This document shows, one piece after another, positions 17,574 through 25,538 of a DNA stretch of 39,156 nucleotides. Positions within the stretch are counted from its first letter, which is position 1. The number at the start of each line of letters is the position of its first letter. Below the pieces are notes generated by a model. That model was not told the DNA's origin. It made no database searches and was given only the letters and a program-made list of their open reading frames with translations. A program made the translations under genes and the position numbers. Origin of the DNA: Secundilactobacillus hailunensis (GTDB lineage: Bacteria > Bacillota > Bacilli > Lactobacillales > Lactobacillaceae); the NCBI RefSeq assembly GCF_005405185.1, contig NZ_BJDO01000023.1:1-39156 (forward strand), written 5' to 3'.

Positions 17574-19016
17574 CTAAGCACGGGTAAATTTCACAACTGC
17601 CTCGCAACGGGCGGTTTGCGGCATCATATCAACGGACTGAATGTAGTTGACGTGATACTGCTCAGTTAATTTAACGAGGTCTCGGGCGAGGGTCGAAGGG
17701 TTGCAGGAAATGTAGACGAATTTTTTTGGCTTGGCGGTTAAAATGGCGTTGATCAGGCCGTCATCTAATCCCGTACGCGGTGGATCGACAATCAGTGCAT
17801 CCGGTTTGAAGCCTTCATTGAGCCACTTAGGAATGATCGTTTCAGCGGTCCCAGTTTCGTAATGAACGTTGTCGATATGGTTGATCCGGGCGTTTTCGTT
17901 GGCGTCATCCACGGCGTCAGCAATCACATCCATTCCGCGGACTTCTTTAGCAGCGTGGGCGATTGACAGCCCAATAGTTCCCACACCAGAGTAAGCATCG
18001 ATAACGGTCTCGTTATCAGAGAGCGCCAGTGCTTTCAGGGCTTCGTCGTAAAGGCGAACGGTCTGGTAGGGGTTCAGCTGTAAGAATGCCCGGGCGGATA
18101 AGTTAAACTGCAGGTCGTTTAACACTTCGCGGATCTGCGGTTTACCAGCTAACAGTCTGGTCTTTTCACCCCAAATGAGTGAGGTCTTATCATTATTGAT
18201 ATTTTGCATAATTGAAACGATCTCTGGAAATTCGGTCAGTAGCCGGTCGACCATCTCAGCTTCTTGTGGGAAGGGGGCTTTGGCGGTCACAAAAACCACT
18301 TGAACTTCACCAGTCCCTTCAGCCACCCGAACGACCACTGTCCGAACGAGGCCAGTGCCCCGTTTTTCGTCGTAGGTGCTGACGTCCAGTTCTTCCATTA
18401 AAGCGACCACGCCACGCATGACGTGCATCGTGGCCGGCATTTGTACCGAACAGGTCTTCAGGTCGACCAGATCATGACTGCGTTCCTTGTAGAGCCCGGC
18501 GATCACGTGACCGTCAGCATCCCGTCTGACTTGGAACTGGGCCTTGTTGCGGTAGCCGTAAGGATCGTCCATGCCAATGGTGGGCTTTAATTGAAAATTA
18601 CGGAAGCCCTTGGGCTGAAATTTTTCCAACGACTGTAACATGATATCGCGTTTAAAGGCTAATTGGGCGGGGTAAGCTAAATGTTCCAGCTCAAAGCCAC
18701 CGACTTCAGCTGCGTAAGCGTCACGTGGCTTGACCCGGTCTTTACTGGGCGTTTTGAGTCGGTGAATCTTGGCCGTCAGAAATGAGGGCTTAATGCCGGT
18801 GACTTCAGCGACGATCACTTCGTCAGGTAACGCACCCTTAACGAAGACCAGCTTGCGCTTAAAGTAGCCGATACCTTCACCGTTGATGCCCAGACGCTTG
18901 ATAGTCAGCGGAAAGCGCTGACCCAAAGTGACCTTCACGCCGGTTTGCTGATGGTCCGAATGCGCTGGTCTGCGGTGATTGGATTGATTGTAATGATTAT
19001 AATGATTTGTATTCAA
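17574..19016 (-). CDS. rlmCD: 23S rRNA (uracil-C5)-methyltransferase, RlmCD/TrmA family
   Basis: This is a 480-residue SAM-dependent RNA uridine C5-methyltransferase. An N-terminal TRAM domain (about 27-85, RFPLTIKRLGINGEGIGYFKR) binds RNA. The catalytic domain has DAYSGVGTIGLSIA (SAM site), DPPRTGLDDG, and YISCNPSTLARDL with the catalytic Cys. In Gram-positives one enzyme (RlmCD) modifies U747 and U1939 of 23S rRNA; paralogues are common, so the exact target is not certain. The 4Fe-4S cysteines of the RumA type were not seen. The first 25 residues are Asn/His/Gln-rich low complexity. The start is TTG 19016, supported by AGGAAAA upstream; a later start before the TRAM domain is possible. Confidence 0.9.
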   Translation of the reverse strand: MNTNHYNHYNQSNHRRPAHSDHQQTGVKVTLGQRFPLTIKRLGINGEGIGYFKRKLVFVKGALPDEVIVAEVTGIKPSFLTAKIHRLKTPSKDRVKPRDAYAAEVGGFELEHLAYPAQLAFKRDIMLQSLEKFQPKGFRNFQLKPTIGMDDPYGYRNKAQFQVRRDADGHVIAGLYKERSHDLVDLKTCSVQMPATMHVMRGVVALMEELDVSTYDEKRGTGLVRTVVVRVAEGTGEVQVVFVTAKAPFPQEAEMVDRLLTEFPEIVSIMQNINNDKTSLIWGEKTRLLAGKPQIREVLNDLQFNLSARAFLQLNPYQTVRLYDEALKALALSDNETVIDAYSGVGTIGLSIAHAAKEVRGMDVIADAVDDANENARINHIDNVHYETGTAETIIPKWLNEGFKPDALIVDPPRTGLDDGLINAILTAKPKKFVYISCNPSTLARDLVKLTEQYHVNYIQSVDMMPQTARCEAVVKFTRA

Positions 19017-19071
19017 TTGTTTTTTCCTATCTATATTGGTCTAGTAGTTGACGTCTTCCGTATTGTAGCGT

Positions 19072-19107
19072 AAAAGAGCGGTCCAGCACAAGCTGAACCG
19101 CTCTTTT
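19072..19107. terminator. Terminator of galM
   Basis: AAAAGAGCGGT..AGC/GCT..ACCGCTCTTTT form the stem. On the - strand it ends the mutarotase gene; T-runs on both sides allow either direction. Confidence 0.85.
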
Positions 19108-19125
19108 CATGATTGAAAAGTAGAA

Positions 19126-20127
19126 TTACTCTTCGTAATAGTGATATTTGATTGAGTACGACTTTAAGTCGCCTGGGTGTAACGTGATATCACCGAAACC
19201 GTCATGGTTGATGGCATCTGGTAACGTCTGAGCTTCAGTCGCTACCGCATTGTATGGTTTACTGTCGTCAAATAAGTTGGCAGTGTAAACAACCAGCCCG
19301 TTACGTTCTGAGTAGATGGCGACGTGACGCTTGCTGGACTTATCGTTTAAGATAGCGACTGGTTCAGTAGTGCTTGGCGTAACTTCGTAGATATCATCGA
19401 TTTCATTCTTGTCAGATTGTGACTTGATATCGGCTAAGGCGCTCGGTAAATCGCGGGCCTTAGAGAAGTCGTAACCAGTTCCAGCTAACTTCGTGAACTT
19501 ACCAGTTGGTACTTTATCTGAAGCTAGATCCAAACGACGAGAACTGTTGATCTGTAACAATTGATCGTTCAAGTTCTTTTGGCCTTCAGTTAAGTTCCAG
19601 TAGATGTGGCAAGTTGGGTTGAACAGGGTCGTGGCAGTTGAAGCAGCGCTGAAGTTGATGGTAACATCATTATCATCCGTAAAGGTGTAAGTGATGCGAA
19701 CATCTAGATCACCAGGGAAGTTGTCTTCTGAACTGGCGATGTGACGTGAGAACGTCACGCTGCCATCGTGCTGACGAGTAGCTGGTTCAGCGTGCCAAAC
19801 AAGATTGGCGAAACCGTGAGGGCCACCGTGCAAGGTGTTGTCATTTTCGTTGGCATCGAAGTGGTATTCTTTACCATCGATGGTAGCTTTAGCTTTAGTA
19901 ATCCGGCCAGCCACCCGGCCAATGGACTTGCCTAAGCAAGAAGCGGTTTCTTCATAATCTGAAAGTTTATCGAAATGACCGATCAACGGGTGGTCGTTCA
20001 CCACGAAGTTAGTCCAAGTTGCACCAAGTTCACTGACTTGAATATAGTTTCCAGCTGCGTTTGTAATCGTATAGCGGGTAATGTCTTTACCGTCATGTTG
20101 ACCAAAAATATCGGATGTAATTTGCAT
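19126..20127 (-). CDS. galM: Aldose 1-epimerase (galactose mutarotase)
   Basis: This is a 333-residue cytoplasmic mutarotase that interconverts alpha and beta anomers of galactose/glucose and links lactose cleavage to the Leloir pathway. Motifs are GRVAGRI (about 71-77), NTLHGGPHG with the first catalytic His near 100, and NPTCHIYWNL with the second. ATEAQTLPDAINH near residue 297 carries the catalytic Glu. The ATG is preceded by AAGGAGG. A cre site lies 16 nt upstream, implying CcpA repression. No gal or lac genes adjoin, so it is a stand-alone unit with its own terminator. Confidence 0.94.
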   Translation of the reverse strand: MQITSDIFGQHDGKDITRYTITNAAGNYIQVSELGATWTNFVVNDHPLIGHFDKLSDYEETASCLGKSIGRVAGRITKAKATIDGKEYHFDANENDNTLHGGPHGFANLVWHAEPATRQHDGSVTFSRHIASSEDNFPGDLDVRITYTFTDDNDVTINFSAASTATTLFNPTCHIYWNLTEGQKNLNDQLLQINSSRRLDLASDKVPTGKFTKLAGTGYDFSKARDLPSALADIKSQSDKNEIDDIYEVTPSTTEPVAILNDKSSKRHVAIYSERNGLVVYTANLFDDSKPYNAVATEAQTLPDAINHDGFGDITLHPGDLKSYSIKYHYYEE

Positions 20128-20143
20128 AAATAAATCCTCCTTG

Positions 20144-20157
20144 TGTAAACGCTTTAT
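20144..20157 (-). promoter_or_regulatory. cre site upstream of galM
   Basis: TGTAAACGCTTTAT matches the CcpA cre core (TGTAAACGCTTTCA) at 12 of 14 positions. It lies between the galM start codon and the likely promoter near 20165-20200. Confidence 0.65.
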
Positions 20158-20350
20158 CGGTTACTATTATACGCTTTCTGACGTAACAATTTTACTAAAA
20201 TTCCAATTATTTTGGTAAATTATTTATTAAACGTAAATGCAAGTTGGTTCTTAACCTTTTCCCAATAATTTCTTCACAGTTTGGTGACATTTAGTTGGTA
20301 TTCTTAATAATGTACTATCAAGGATTTAATTCTCGAAAGGATTGATAGAA

Positions 20351-20599
20351 ATGTTACTTGATAATTCCAAAATTGAAACCATTGCCGTTCAATTAGTGGA
20401 CGTCAATAAGTCTAAAATGACCGCCAAAACCGAAAACAATGATCTGATTCAAATTAAACCAAGTGCCGTAGCTAAAAATGATAAGTCCTTCTGGCAGAGT
20501 ATGAAAGATATCGCTAAGGCGAAGATCTGGTTGCCGGTAACTAAGGGCACCCACCAATTGCTGCAGTATGACTGGCTAAGTGCAACGCCAGCAATCTAA
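20351..20599 (+). CDS. Small hypothetical protein
   Basis: This is an 82-residue protein that I do not recognise. Its first half has a short beta-like layout (TIAVQLVDVNKSKMTAKTEN), with a central SFWQSMKDIAKAKIWLP segment and a hydrophobic end. I use ATG 20351, 9 nt after AAAGGA; the TTG at 20342 sits on the ribosome binding site. It is divergent from galM and ends about 70 nt before a strong terminator. It has no signal peptide and no membrane span. Confidence 0.6.
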   Translation: MLLDNSKIETIAVQLVDVNKSKMTAKTENNDLIQIKPSAVAKNDKSFWQSMKDIAKAKIWLPVTKGTHQLLQYDWLSATPAI

Positions 20600-20668
20600 A
20601 ATTGAGATAGCTTGATTTAACAAGTGTGGCGATACCATTAGGCAAAGTACTTGCGTTCAAACTAAAAG

Positions 20669-20713
20669 AAACGGTAGACTCGAGTCTGTGAAGACTTAAG
20701 TCTACCGTTTTTT
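20669..20713 (+). terminator. Rho-independent terminator
   Basis: AAACGGTAGACT/AGTCTACCGTTT form a 12-bp stem followed by TTT. It ends the small gene before the aldo/keto reductase. Confidence 0.88.
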
Positions 20714-20736
20714 ATTTAAATGAAGGAGAATGCACT

Positions 20737-21585
20737 ATGACGCTAACAGATACGTATACACTTAGTAATGGGACCAAGATCCCAATTGTCGGTTTTGGTA
20801 CTTGGCAGACGCCGGAGGGTGAGGTCGCTTATCAATCAGTGTTGACTGCTTTGAAGGATGGCTATCGACACATTGATACGGCCACCGGTTACGGTAACGA
20901 AGCCAGTGTTGGTCGCGCGATTCATGATTCTGGCATCAAACGCGAAGATCTGTTTGTCACGACTAAGTTAACGAATTCGGCTCACGGCTACGAATCAGCT
21001 AAACAGGCACTTGATATGTCGCTGTCTAAATTGGGCTTGGATTACGTTGATCTCTATTTAATTCACTGGCCGAATCCCAAGGAGTTTCGGGATAATTGGG
21101 AAGCAAAGAATGCCCAGACCTGGAAGGCGATGGAAGAGGCTTACGATGCCGGTTTAGTGAAGGCAATCGGTGTCTCCAACTTTCGACCGAAGCACATTGA
21201 TGCGTTGCTGAAGACCGCTAAAATTACCCCAATGGTCAATCAGATCTTCTTGAACCCGTCTGATTTACAGCCAGATGTTGTGGCGTATAATAACGCCCAC
21301 GATATTTTGTCGGAGGCTTACAGCCCCTTTGGCACTGGCCGCATTTTCCAAATTGAAGACTTAAAGGGTATTGCTGAAAAGTACCACAAATCAGTACCGC
21401 AATTAGTTCTGCGCTGGCATCTGCAGCATGGTTTCTTGCCGTTGCCGAAGTCCGTACACGCGGACTATATTCAGGCGAATACCGATATTTTTGATTTCAA
21501 GATCAGTGATACTGATATGAAGCAAATGGATAGTTTTCGCGGTGCTGCTGGATTAGCTGAGGATCCGGATAAGGTACCGTTTTAA
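20737..21585 (+). CDS. Aldo/keto reductase
   Basis: This is a 282-residue NADPH-dependent AKR of the 2,5-diketo-D-gluconate reductase-like (AKR5-type) group. The catalytic tetrad is complete: Asp47 (HIDTATGYGNE), Tyr52, Lys77 (VTTKLTN) and His110 (LYLIHWP). LVKAIGVSNF and LPLPKSVH form the cofactor-binding end. It probably reduces aldehydes or ketones such as methylglyoxal in the cytoplasm; the substrate is not readable. GAAGGAGAATGCACTATG gives a clear start. It lies between two terminators as a single-gene unit. Confidence 0.92.
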   Translation: MTLTDTYTLSNGTKIPIVGFGTWQTPEGEVAYQSVLTALKDGYRHIDTATGYGNEASVGRAIHDSGIKREDLFVTTKLTNSAHGYESAKQALDMSLSKLGLDYVDLYLIHWPNPKEFRDNWEAKNAQTWKAMEEAYDAGLVKAIGVSNFRPKHIDALLKTAKITPMVNQIFLNPSDLQPDVVAYNNAHDILSEAYSPFGTGRIFQIEDLKGIAEKYHKSVPQLVLRWHLQHGFLPLPKSVHADYIQANTDIFDFKISDTDMKQMDSFRGAAGLAEDPDKVPF

Positions 21586-21596
21586 GGATGTAAATT

Positions 21597-21632
21597 TGAG
21601 CTAGGTCCCGGTTGGGGCTTGGCTCTTTTTTT
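21597..21632 (+). terminator. Rho-independent terminator
   Basis: GAGCTAGGTCCC pairs with GGGGCTTGGCTC using three G-U wobbles (GGTT loop), then seven T. Confidence 0.82.
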
Positions 21633-21653
21633 GGTTTGTGGGGAGATTTTATA

Positions 21654-21775
21654 TAGCCTAGTTGGGCTACAGCAAGCAGAGAGCTGTGTGTAAGCTAACT
21701 AAGCCATAAATCCAAGCCCGGGATTTTTGCCTTAGTCAGCTTACACGTCGCTCTCTAAGCGCTTGCTTTCGCACC
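21654..21775. repeat. Long-hairpin intergenic repeat, copy D (inverted)
   Basis: It is the reverse orientation of copy A. The border TAGCCTAGTTGGGCTA (21654-21669) comes first, then AAGCAGAGAGCTG. The stem GTAAGCTAACTAAGCCA (21690-21706) pairs with 21728-21744 around AAATCC-AAGCCCG-GGATTT, and the end GGTGCGAAAGCAAG (as complement) matches copy A's start. Stem bases differ from A, partly as paired changes. Confidence 0.85.
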
Positions 21776-21800
21776 CTTTATCTTTTACAATTAATCCAAA

Positions 21801-21961
21801 CAACACGAGGGGTGTCCCCGCTTTTTATGGCGGGGGCTGAGATGTGCTTGCACTATCCCTTTGAACCTGTAAGTTCATACTTGCGAAGGAACGTGTTCAA
21901 TTCGGGCCGGTTTTGCCGGTGGAGAGTCGAGCTAACGTTTTGTTTAGCTCGATTCTTTTTT
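21801..21961 (+). promoter_or_regulatory. TPP riboswitch with terminator, controlling thiMDE
   Basis: The THI aptamer spans 21801-21897. AACACG/CGTGTT closes P1, and GAGGGGTG, GGCTGAGA, TATCCCTTTGAACCTG and GCGAAGGAACG are the conserved parts. P3 is a GC-rich hairpin (CCCCGC/GCGGGG). A terminator GAGTCGAGCTAA/TTAGCTCGATTC with a T-run (21924-21961) follows. TPP binding should favour termination upstream of thiM. Confidence 0.95.
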
Positions 21962-22005
21962 GCGACTGACTGTTGTTTGTACTTATATTAGGGAGGATTT
22001 TCTCA

Positions 22006-22797
22006 ATGAAAATTGATCTGCTGAATCAGATTCGCGCAACGAATCCCGTTGTTCTCAATATTTCAAACTTTGTCACCGTCCAAGATGTCGCTAATGGGAT
22101 TAATGCCATTGGTGGTTCACCGATCATGTCCGAAGAAATTCGGGAAACCGATGAAATGGTGGGTATCAGTAATGCCGTTACTTTGAACCTTGGCGCCTTT
22201 TCTAAGCCACAGGTTGACCACATTTTAGCCATGGGGAAAGCAGCTAACGCACAGCACAAACCGTTAGTCATCGATCCAGTGGCTGTGGGCGCCATCAGTT
22301 TCCGTAAAAAGACGGCTTTGGACCTTATGAACCAATTCCAAGTTGACGTCATTCGTGGTAACGCCGGGGAAATCGCTGCGTTGGCTGATGTTGCTTGGGA
22401 CGCTAAGGGCATCGATGCCGGTTCCGGTAACCAAGACGTGGTCGAAATTGCTAAGAAAGCCGCTCAAAAACAAAACTGCGTGGTCATTCTTAGTGGTGCA
22501 ACGGACGTCATTACCGATGGCGAACACGTGGCCCGCGTCTTCAACGGGACGCCTTTGTTCCAGCTGCACGTTGGTTCCGGCGATATGTTGAGCAGTATCG
22601 TGGGCGCCTTTTGCGCGGTCAGTGACGGGGATTACTTTGAAGCGGCTCAGACTGCTTGCCTCGTCTTTGCTTCTATCGGTCAGCTAGTCGCTGATCAAAT
22701 GAAGGAAGAGCGGCCAGGGACTTTCTCAGTTCGGCTCATGGATGAGCTGCACCTCGCTACCGTTGCTGATATTGAAAAGATTGCCCAATTTGACTGA
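22006..22797 (+). CDS. thiM: Hydroxyethylthiazole kinase
   Basis: This is a 263-residue ribokinase-fold kinase that phosphorylates the thiazole moiety (THZ) for thiamine salvage. NISNFVTVQDVANGINAIGGSP is the family N-terminal motif. DPVAVGA and GNAGEIAAL follow, and HVGSGDMLSS is the anion hole. The last has Asp where Bacillus ThiM has Cys198, a variant seen in other members. I start at ATG 22006 with GGGAGGA at 21991-21997; the longer frame from 21973 lies upstream of that site. It is first in thiM-thiD-thiE, directly after the TPP riboswitch. Confidence 0.95.
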   Translation: MKIDLLNQIRATNPVVLNISNFVTVQDVANGINAIGGSPIMSEEIRETDEMVGISNAVTLNLGAFSKPQVDHILAMGKAANAQHKPLVIDPVAVGAISFRKKTALDLMNQFQVDVIRGNAGEIAALADVAWDAKGIDAGSGNQDVVEIAKKAAQKQNCVVILSGATDVITDGEHVARVFNGTPLFQLHVGSGDMLSSIVGAFCAVSDGDYFEAAQTACLVFASIGQLVADQMKEERPGTFSVRLMDELHLATVADIEKIAQFD

Positions 22798-22813
22798 AAG
22801 GTGTGACATTAAA

Positions 22814-23638
22814 ATGAGTGCACAACTCAATTCATTTCCACAGACGTTGACCATTGCTGGGACTGATTCCGGCGGTGGTGCTGGGGTCATGGCCGATTTG
22901 AAGACCATGCAGGAACGCCACGTTTTTAGTACCGCGGTGATCGTAGCCGTCACGGCACAAAATACCTTGGGTGTACAGGATTTCTCAGCATTGTCCAAGA
23001 AGCTGATCGACGAGCAATTTGCTTCGTTAGCAGAGGACATGGCTATTAAAGCCTGCAAGACCGGCATGCTGGCGGATGCTGAACACGTGGAGATCGTGGT
23101 TGATAATTTAAAGAAATACGACTTTGGCCCGCTGATCGTGGACCCAGTCATGATTGCGAAGGGCGGGGCGCCGTTGCTGGCAGACAGCGCCATCGACGTG
23201 GTCAAGCGTGATCTGTTGCCACTGGCGACGGTAGTGACCCCGAACTTACCGGAAGCAGAACGGCTGACTGATATGACAATCAAGACGCCGGCTGATATGC
23301 AGGCAGCGGCTAAGAAACTGCGTGCTACCGGTGCCAAGAACATCATGATCAAGGGCGGTCATGGCAATACTGAAAAGGTCACGGATTACGTTTTACTAGA
23401 AGACGGCAAAGAGTTCTGGCTCAGCGCACCACGGGTCGACACGAATCGGACGCACGGGACTGGCGACACGTTGTCCAGTGCCATGACGGCCGAAATTGCC
23501 AAGGGTCAAGACATTGAGTCAGCTATTCGCTTGGCGAAGGACTTCGTTGAAGCCGCCATCCGTAACACGATTCAAGTCGGCCACGGTCACGGTCCGCTGA
23601 ACCACTGGGCCTACGGAGAGGAGCATCCCGGCAAATGA
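22814..23638 (+). CDS. thiD: Hydroxymethylpyrimidine / HMP-phosphate kinase
   Basis: This is a 274-residue ribokinase-fold enzyme that phosphorylates HMP and then HMP-P to HMP-PP. IAGTDSGGGAGVMADLKTM, VTAQNTLGV, DPVMIAKGGAPLL, TPNLPEAE and THGTGDTLSSA are the family marks in order. ATG 22814 follows GAAAGGTG and lies 16 nt after the thiM stop. The last 4 nt overlap thiE (ATGA), so translation is coupled. Together with TenA-derived HMP it supplies the pyrimidine half of thiamine. Confidence 0.95.
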   Translation: MSAQLNSFPQTLTIAGTDSGGGAGVMADLKTMQERHVFSTAVIVAVTAQNTLGVQDFSALSKKLIDEQFASLAEDMAIKACKTGMLADAEHVEIVVDNLKKYDFGPLIVDPVMIAKGGAPLLADSAIDVVKRDLLPLATVVTPNLPEAERLTDMTIKTPADMQAAAKKLRATGAKNIMIKGGHGNTEKVTDYVLLEDGKEFWLSAPRVDTNRTHGTGDTLSSAMTAEIAKGQDIESAIRLAKDFVEAAIRNTIQVGHGHGPLNHWAYGEEHPGK

Positions 23639-24273
23639 AATTTAAACCAGAAATGTTAAAAGCCTACTTTGTCTGCGGGTCGCAAGACGTTCCGGAAGGG
23701 CAGTATAAGGCTGTCGTGAACGATGCGATTAAAGCCGGTGTCACGGCGTTTCAGTTCCGTGATAAGGGTGCAGATTCCACGTTGACGCCCATTGACCGAG
23801 CAGCGGTGGCCATGAAGTTACGTGGCAAATGCGCCGAAGCGGGAATTCCCTTTATCGTGGACGATAATGTGGAACTGGCTAAGCAAGTTAACGCTGACGG
23901 TATACATGTGGGTCAGTCGGATGAAAAGATTCAAGACGTGGTTAACGAAGTGGGCGACCAGATGATCATTGGCCTTTCCTGCTCAACGGCTGAGGAAGTC
24001 AAAGCTGCTAATGCCATTGACGGTATCGACTATTACGGCAGCGGTCCGATTCACCCAACGGGATCGAAGGCGGATGCTGATCCAGTGATTGGACTTGTCG
24101 GCCTGAAACAACTGGTCAGCCTAACTAAGCGGCCAATCGTTGCCATTGGTGGCATCACTGTGGCGGATCTTAGCGATGTGCGCAAGACTGGCGCCGCTGG
24201 TTCGGCGGTCATTTCAATGATCGCGCAGAGTGAAGATATTACCAGTGTGGTGAAAGCGATGCTGGAAGCTTAA
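23635..24273 (+). CDS. thiE: Thiamine-phosphate synthase
   Basis: This is a 212-residue TIM-barrel enzyme that joins HMP-PP (from ThiD) and THZ-P (from ThiM) to thiamine phosphate. FQFRDKGA, FIVDDNVELAKQVNADGIHVGQ, GLSCSTAEE, YYGSGPIHPTGSK (pyrophosphate loop) and VAIGGI are all present. It overlaps thiD by 4 nt and ends the operon. No thiC, thiG or other de novo gene is present, so this organism probably salvages HMP and thiazole. A T-rich stretch after 24320 is only a weak terminator candidate. Confidence 0.95.
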   Translation: MKFKPEMLKAYFVCGSQDVPEGQYKAVVNDAIKAGVTAFQFRDKGADSTLTPIDRAAVAMKLRGKCAEAGIPFIVDDNVELAKQVNADGIHVGQSDEKIQDVVNEVGDQMIIGLSCSTAEEVKAANAIDGIDYYGSGPIHPTGSKADADPVIGLVGLKQLVSLTKRPIVAIGGITVADLSDVRKTGAAGSAVISMIAQSEDITSVVKAMLEA

Positions 24274-24411
24274 GTCGAAAATTTGGATAGTATTTGGTTG
24301 GTACTTCAAAGGTTAGCGATAATTTTTGGGGTGCCTTTTTTTGAAATTTAAGGTGATCAAGGTAAGTTAGTTAATTCATAAAATCATTATGAAACGTTTG
24401 ACGTAGTTTAA

Positions 24412-24522
24412 TATGATTGCTTGCGTACTCAAATAAGTCGTTTAGGAGGGGGTGATGATTCTGATGAAGTAGCCCAGTTGGCGTTTGAAAATATCAGTGA
24501 AAAAGAGGTAATTAACAAATGA
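24412..24522 (+). other. Possible gene remnant ending at the ADP-ribosylglycohydrolase start
   Basis: An open frame from 24412 ends in a protein-like acidic tail (GGGDDSDEVAQLAFENISEK...NK) whose TGA (24520-24522) overlaps the next ATG as ATGA. It has no usable in-frame start, although AGGAGGGGG lies at 24444-24452. It may be the end of a decayed upstream gene or chance. The rest of 24274-24518 shows no gene. Confidence 0.25.
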
Positions 24523-25523
24523 GAAGTAAAGACAAGATCTTAGGCACTTTATATGGGCAGGCAATTGGCGATGCGATGGGAATGCCGTCAGAACTTTGGC
24601 CGGTTCAGACCATTCGAAAACAATTCGGCGGTCAAATTACCGAATTCTTGGACAGCACGGACAATAACGATGTTGCAATTAACTTTAAAAAAGGTGAATA
24701 CACGGATGATACCAATCAGGCACTTGCAATTTTAGATTCGTTATTTGAAACCAATTGGGTGCCTGATCAAAAAAACATTGTGCAACATATTATGAAGTGG
24801 GCAGATGAAGTGGGTGCTTGGACCAACAATATTTTGGGACCCAGTAGTAAAGCTGCTTTAAAGGCAATCAGAAATGGTGAGGATCCTCGACCGGTAACTA
24901 ACAAGGCGCTGACCAATGGTGCTGGTATGCGCATTTCACCAATCGGTGCCTTATTTGAACCCGCAGAAATTAACGAACTGGTCAACATGGTTTATGAGAT
25001 TACTAGAGTGACGCATTCCAGCGACGTGGCTATAAGCGGGGCATCAATGATTGCTGGTGCTGTAACAGCCGCCGTTGCTGACTATTCATGGGATGACATC
25101 ATTAATTTTGCACTAAAGGCCAATGACCAAGGTTTTGCGTTAGGCGCGCCAACTTGGGCTGCCAAGACCCATGACCGGTTGAACTTAGGTATCGAGCTTG
25201 CGCATAAGTACCAATATGATGAGCCCCGATTCAGTCAAGCAATCTATGATGTAGTTGGGACGGGCACAATGATTTCCGAAAGTATTCCAGCTGCTTTAGC
25301 GATTGCTTACTATGCCAAAGATGTTCATAAATCAGCCATTTTGTGCGCTAATCTAGGTGGCGATACCGACACCATTGGGGCGATGGCAACCGCCATTTGT
25401 GGTGCCAAAGGTGGCGCGTCATCAATTGATAACAACTGGAAAACATTAATTGATAGTAAGAACCCGCAACATCATTTTAATGACTATGCTGATAAGATGC
25501 TTAAATTTCAAGCACGCAAATAA
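24519..25523 (+). CDS. ADP-ribosylglycohydrolase family protein (YegU-like)
   Basis: This is a 334-residue DraG/ARH-fold hydrolase. The di-metal site is visible as GEYTDDTNQ (Thr62, Asp63, Asp64) near the N-terminus and NLGGDTDTIGA near residues 278-288. LYGQAIGDAMGMPSE is the family's opening motif. Members remove ADP-ribose from proteins or split N-glycosidic bonds of small ADP-ribose or nucleoside-like compounds. Here it is first in an operon with an NCS1 permease and a PfkB kinase. That favours a small-molecule N-glycoside substrate, like E. coli yegTUV. AAAGAGGT precedes the ATG. Confidence 0.9.
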   Translation: MRSKDKILGTLYGQAIGDAMGMPSELWPVQTIRKQFGGQITEFLDSTDNNDVAINFKKGEYTDDTNQALAILDSLFETNWVPDQKNIVQHIMKWADEVGAWTNNILGPSSKAALKAIRNGEDPRPVTNKALTNGAGMRISPIGALFEPAEINELVNMVYEITRVTHSSDVAISGASMIAGAVTAAVADYSWDDIINFALKANDQGFALGAPTWAAKTHDRLNLGIELAHKYQYDEPRFSQAIYDVVGTGTMISESIPAALAIAYYAKDVHKSAILCANLGGDTDTIGAMATAICGAKGGASSIDNNWKTLIDSKNPQHHFNDYADKMLKFQARK

Positions 25524-25538
25524 GAGAGGTATTGGGTA

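Noticed and set aside
22026-23352. Several open frames of 80-208 codons antisense to thiM and thiD
   Set aside because: They are mirrors of clearly identified thiamine genes with strong codon-level motif conservation on the + strand.
24373-24405. Possible cre site (TGAAACGTTTGACG) before the salvage operon
   Set aside because: The central CG is one base out of register with the cre consensus, and no promoter fits around it.
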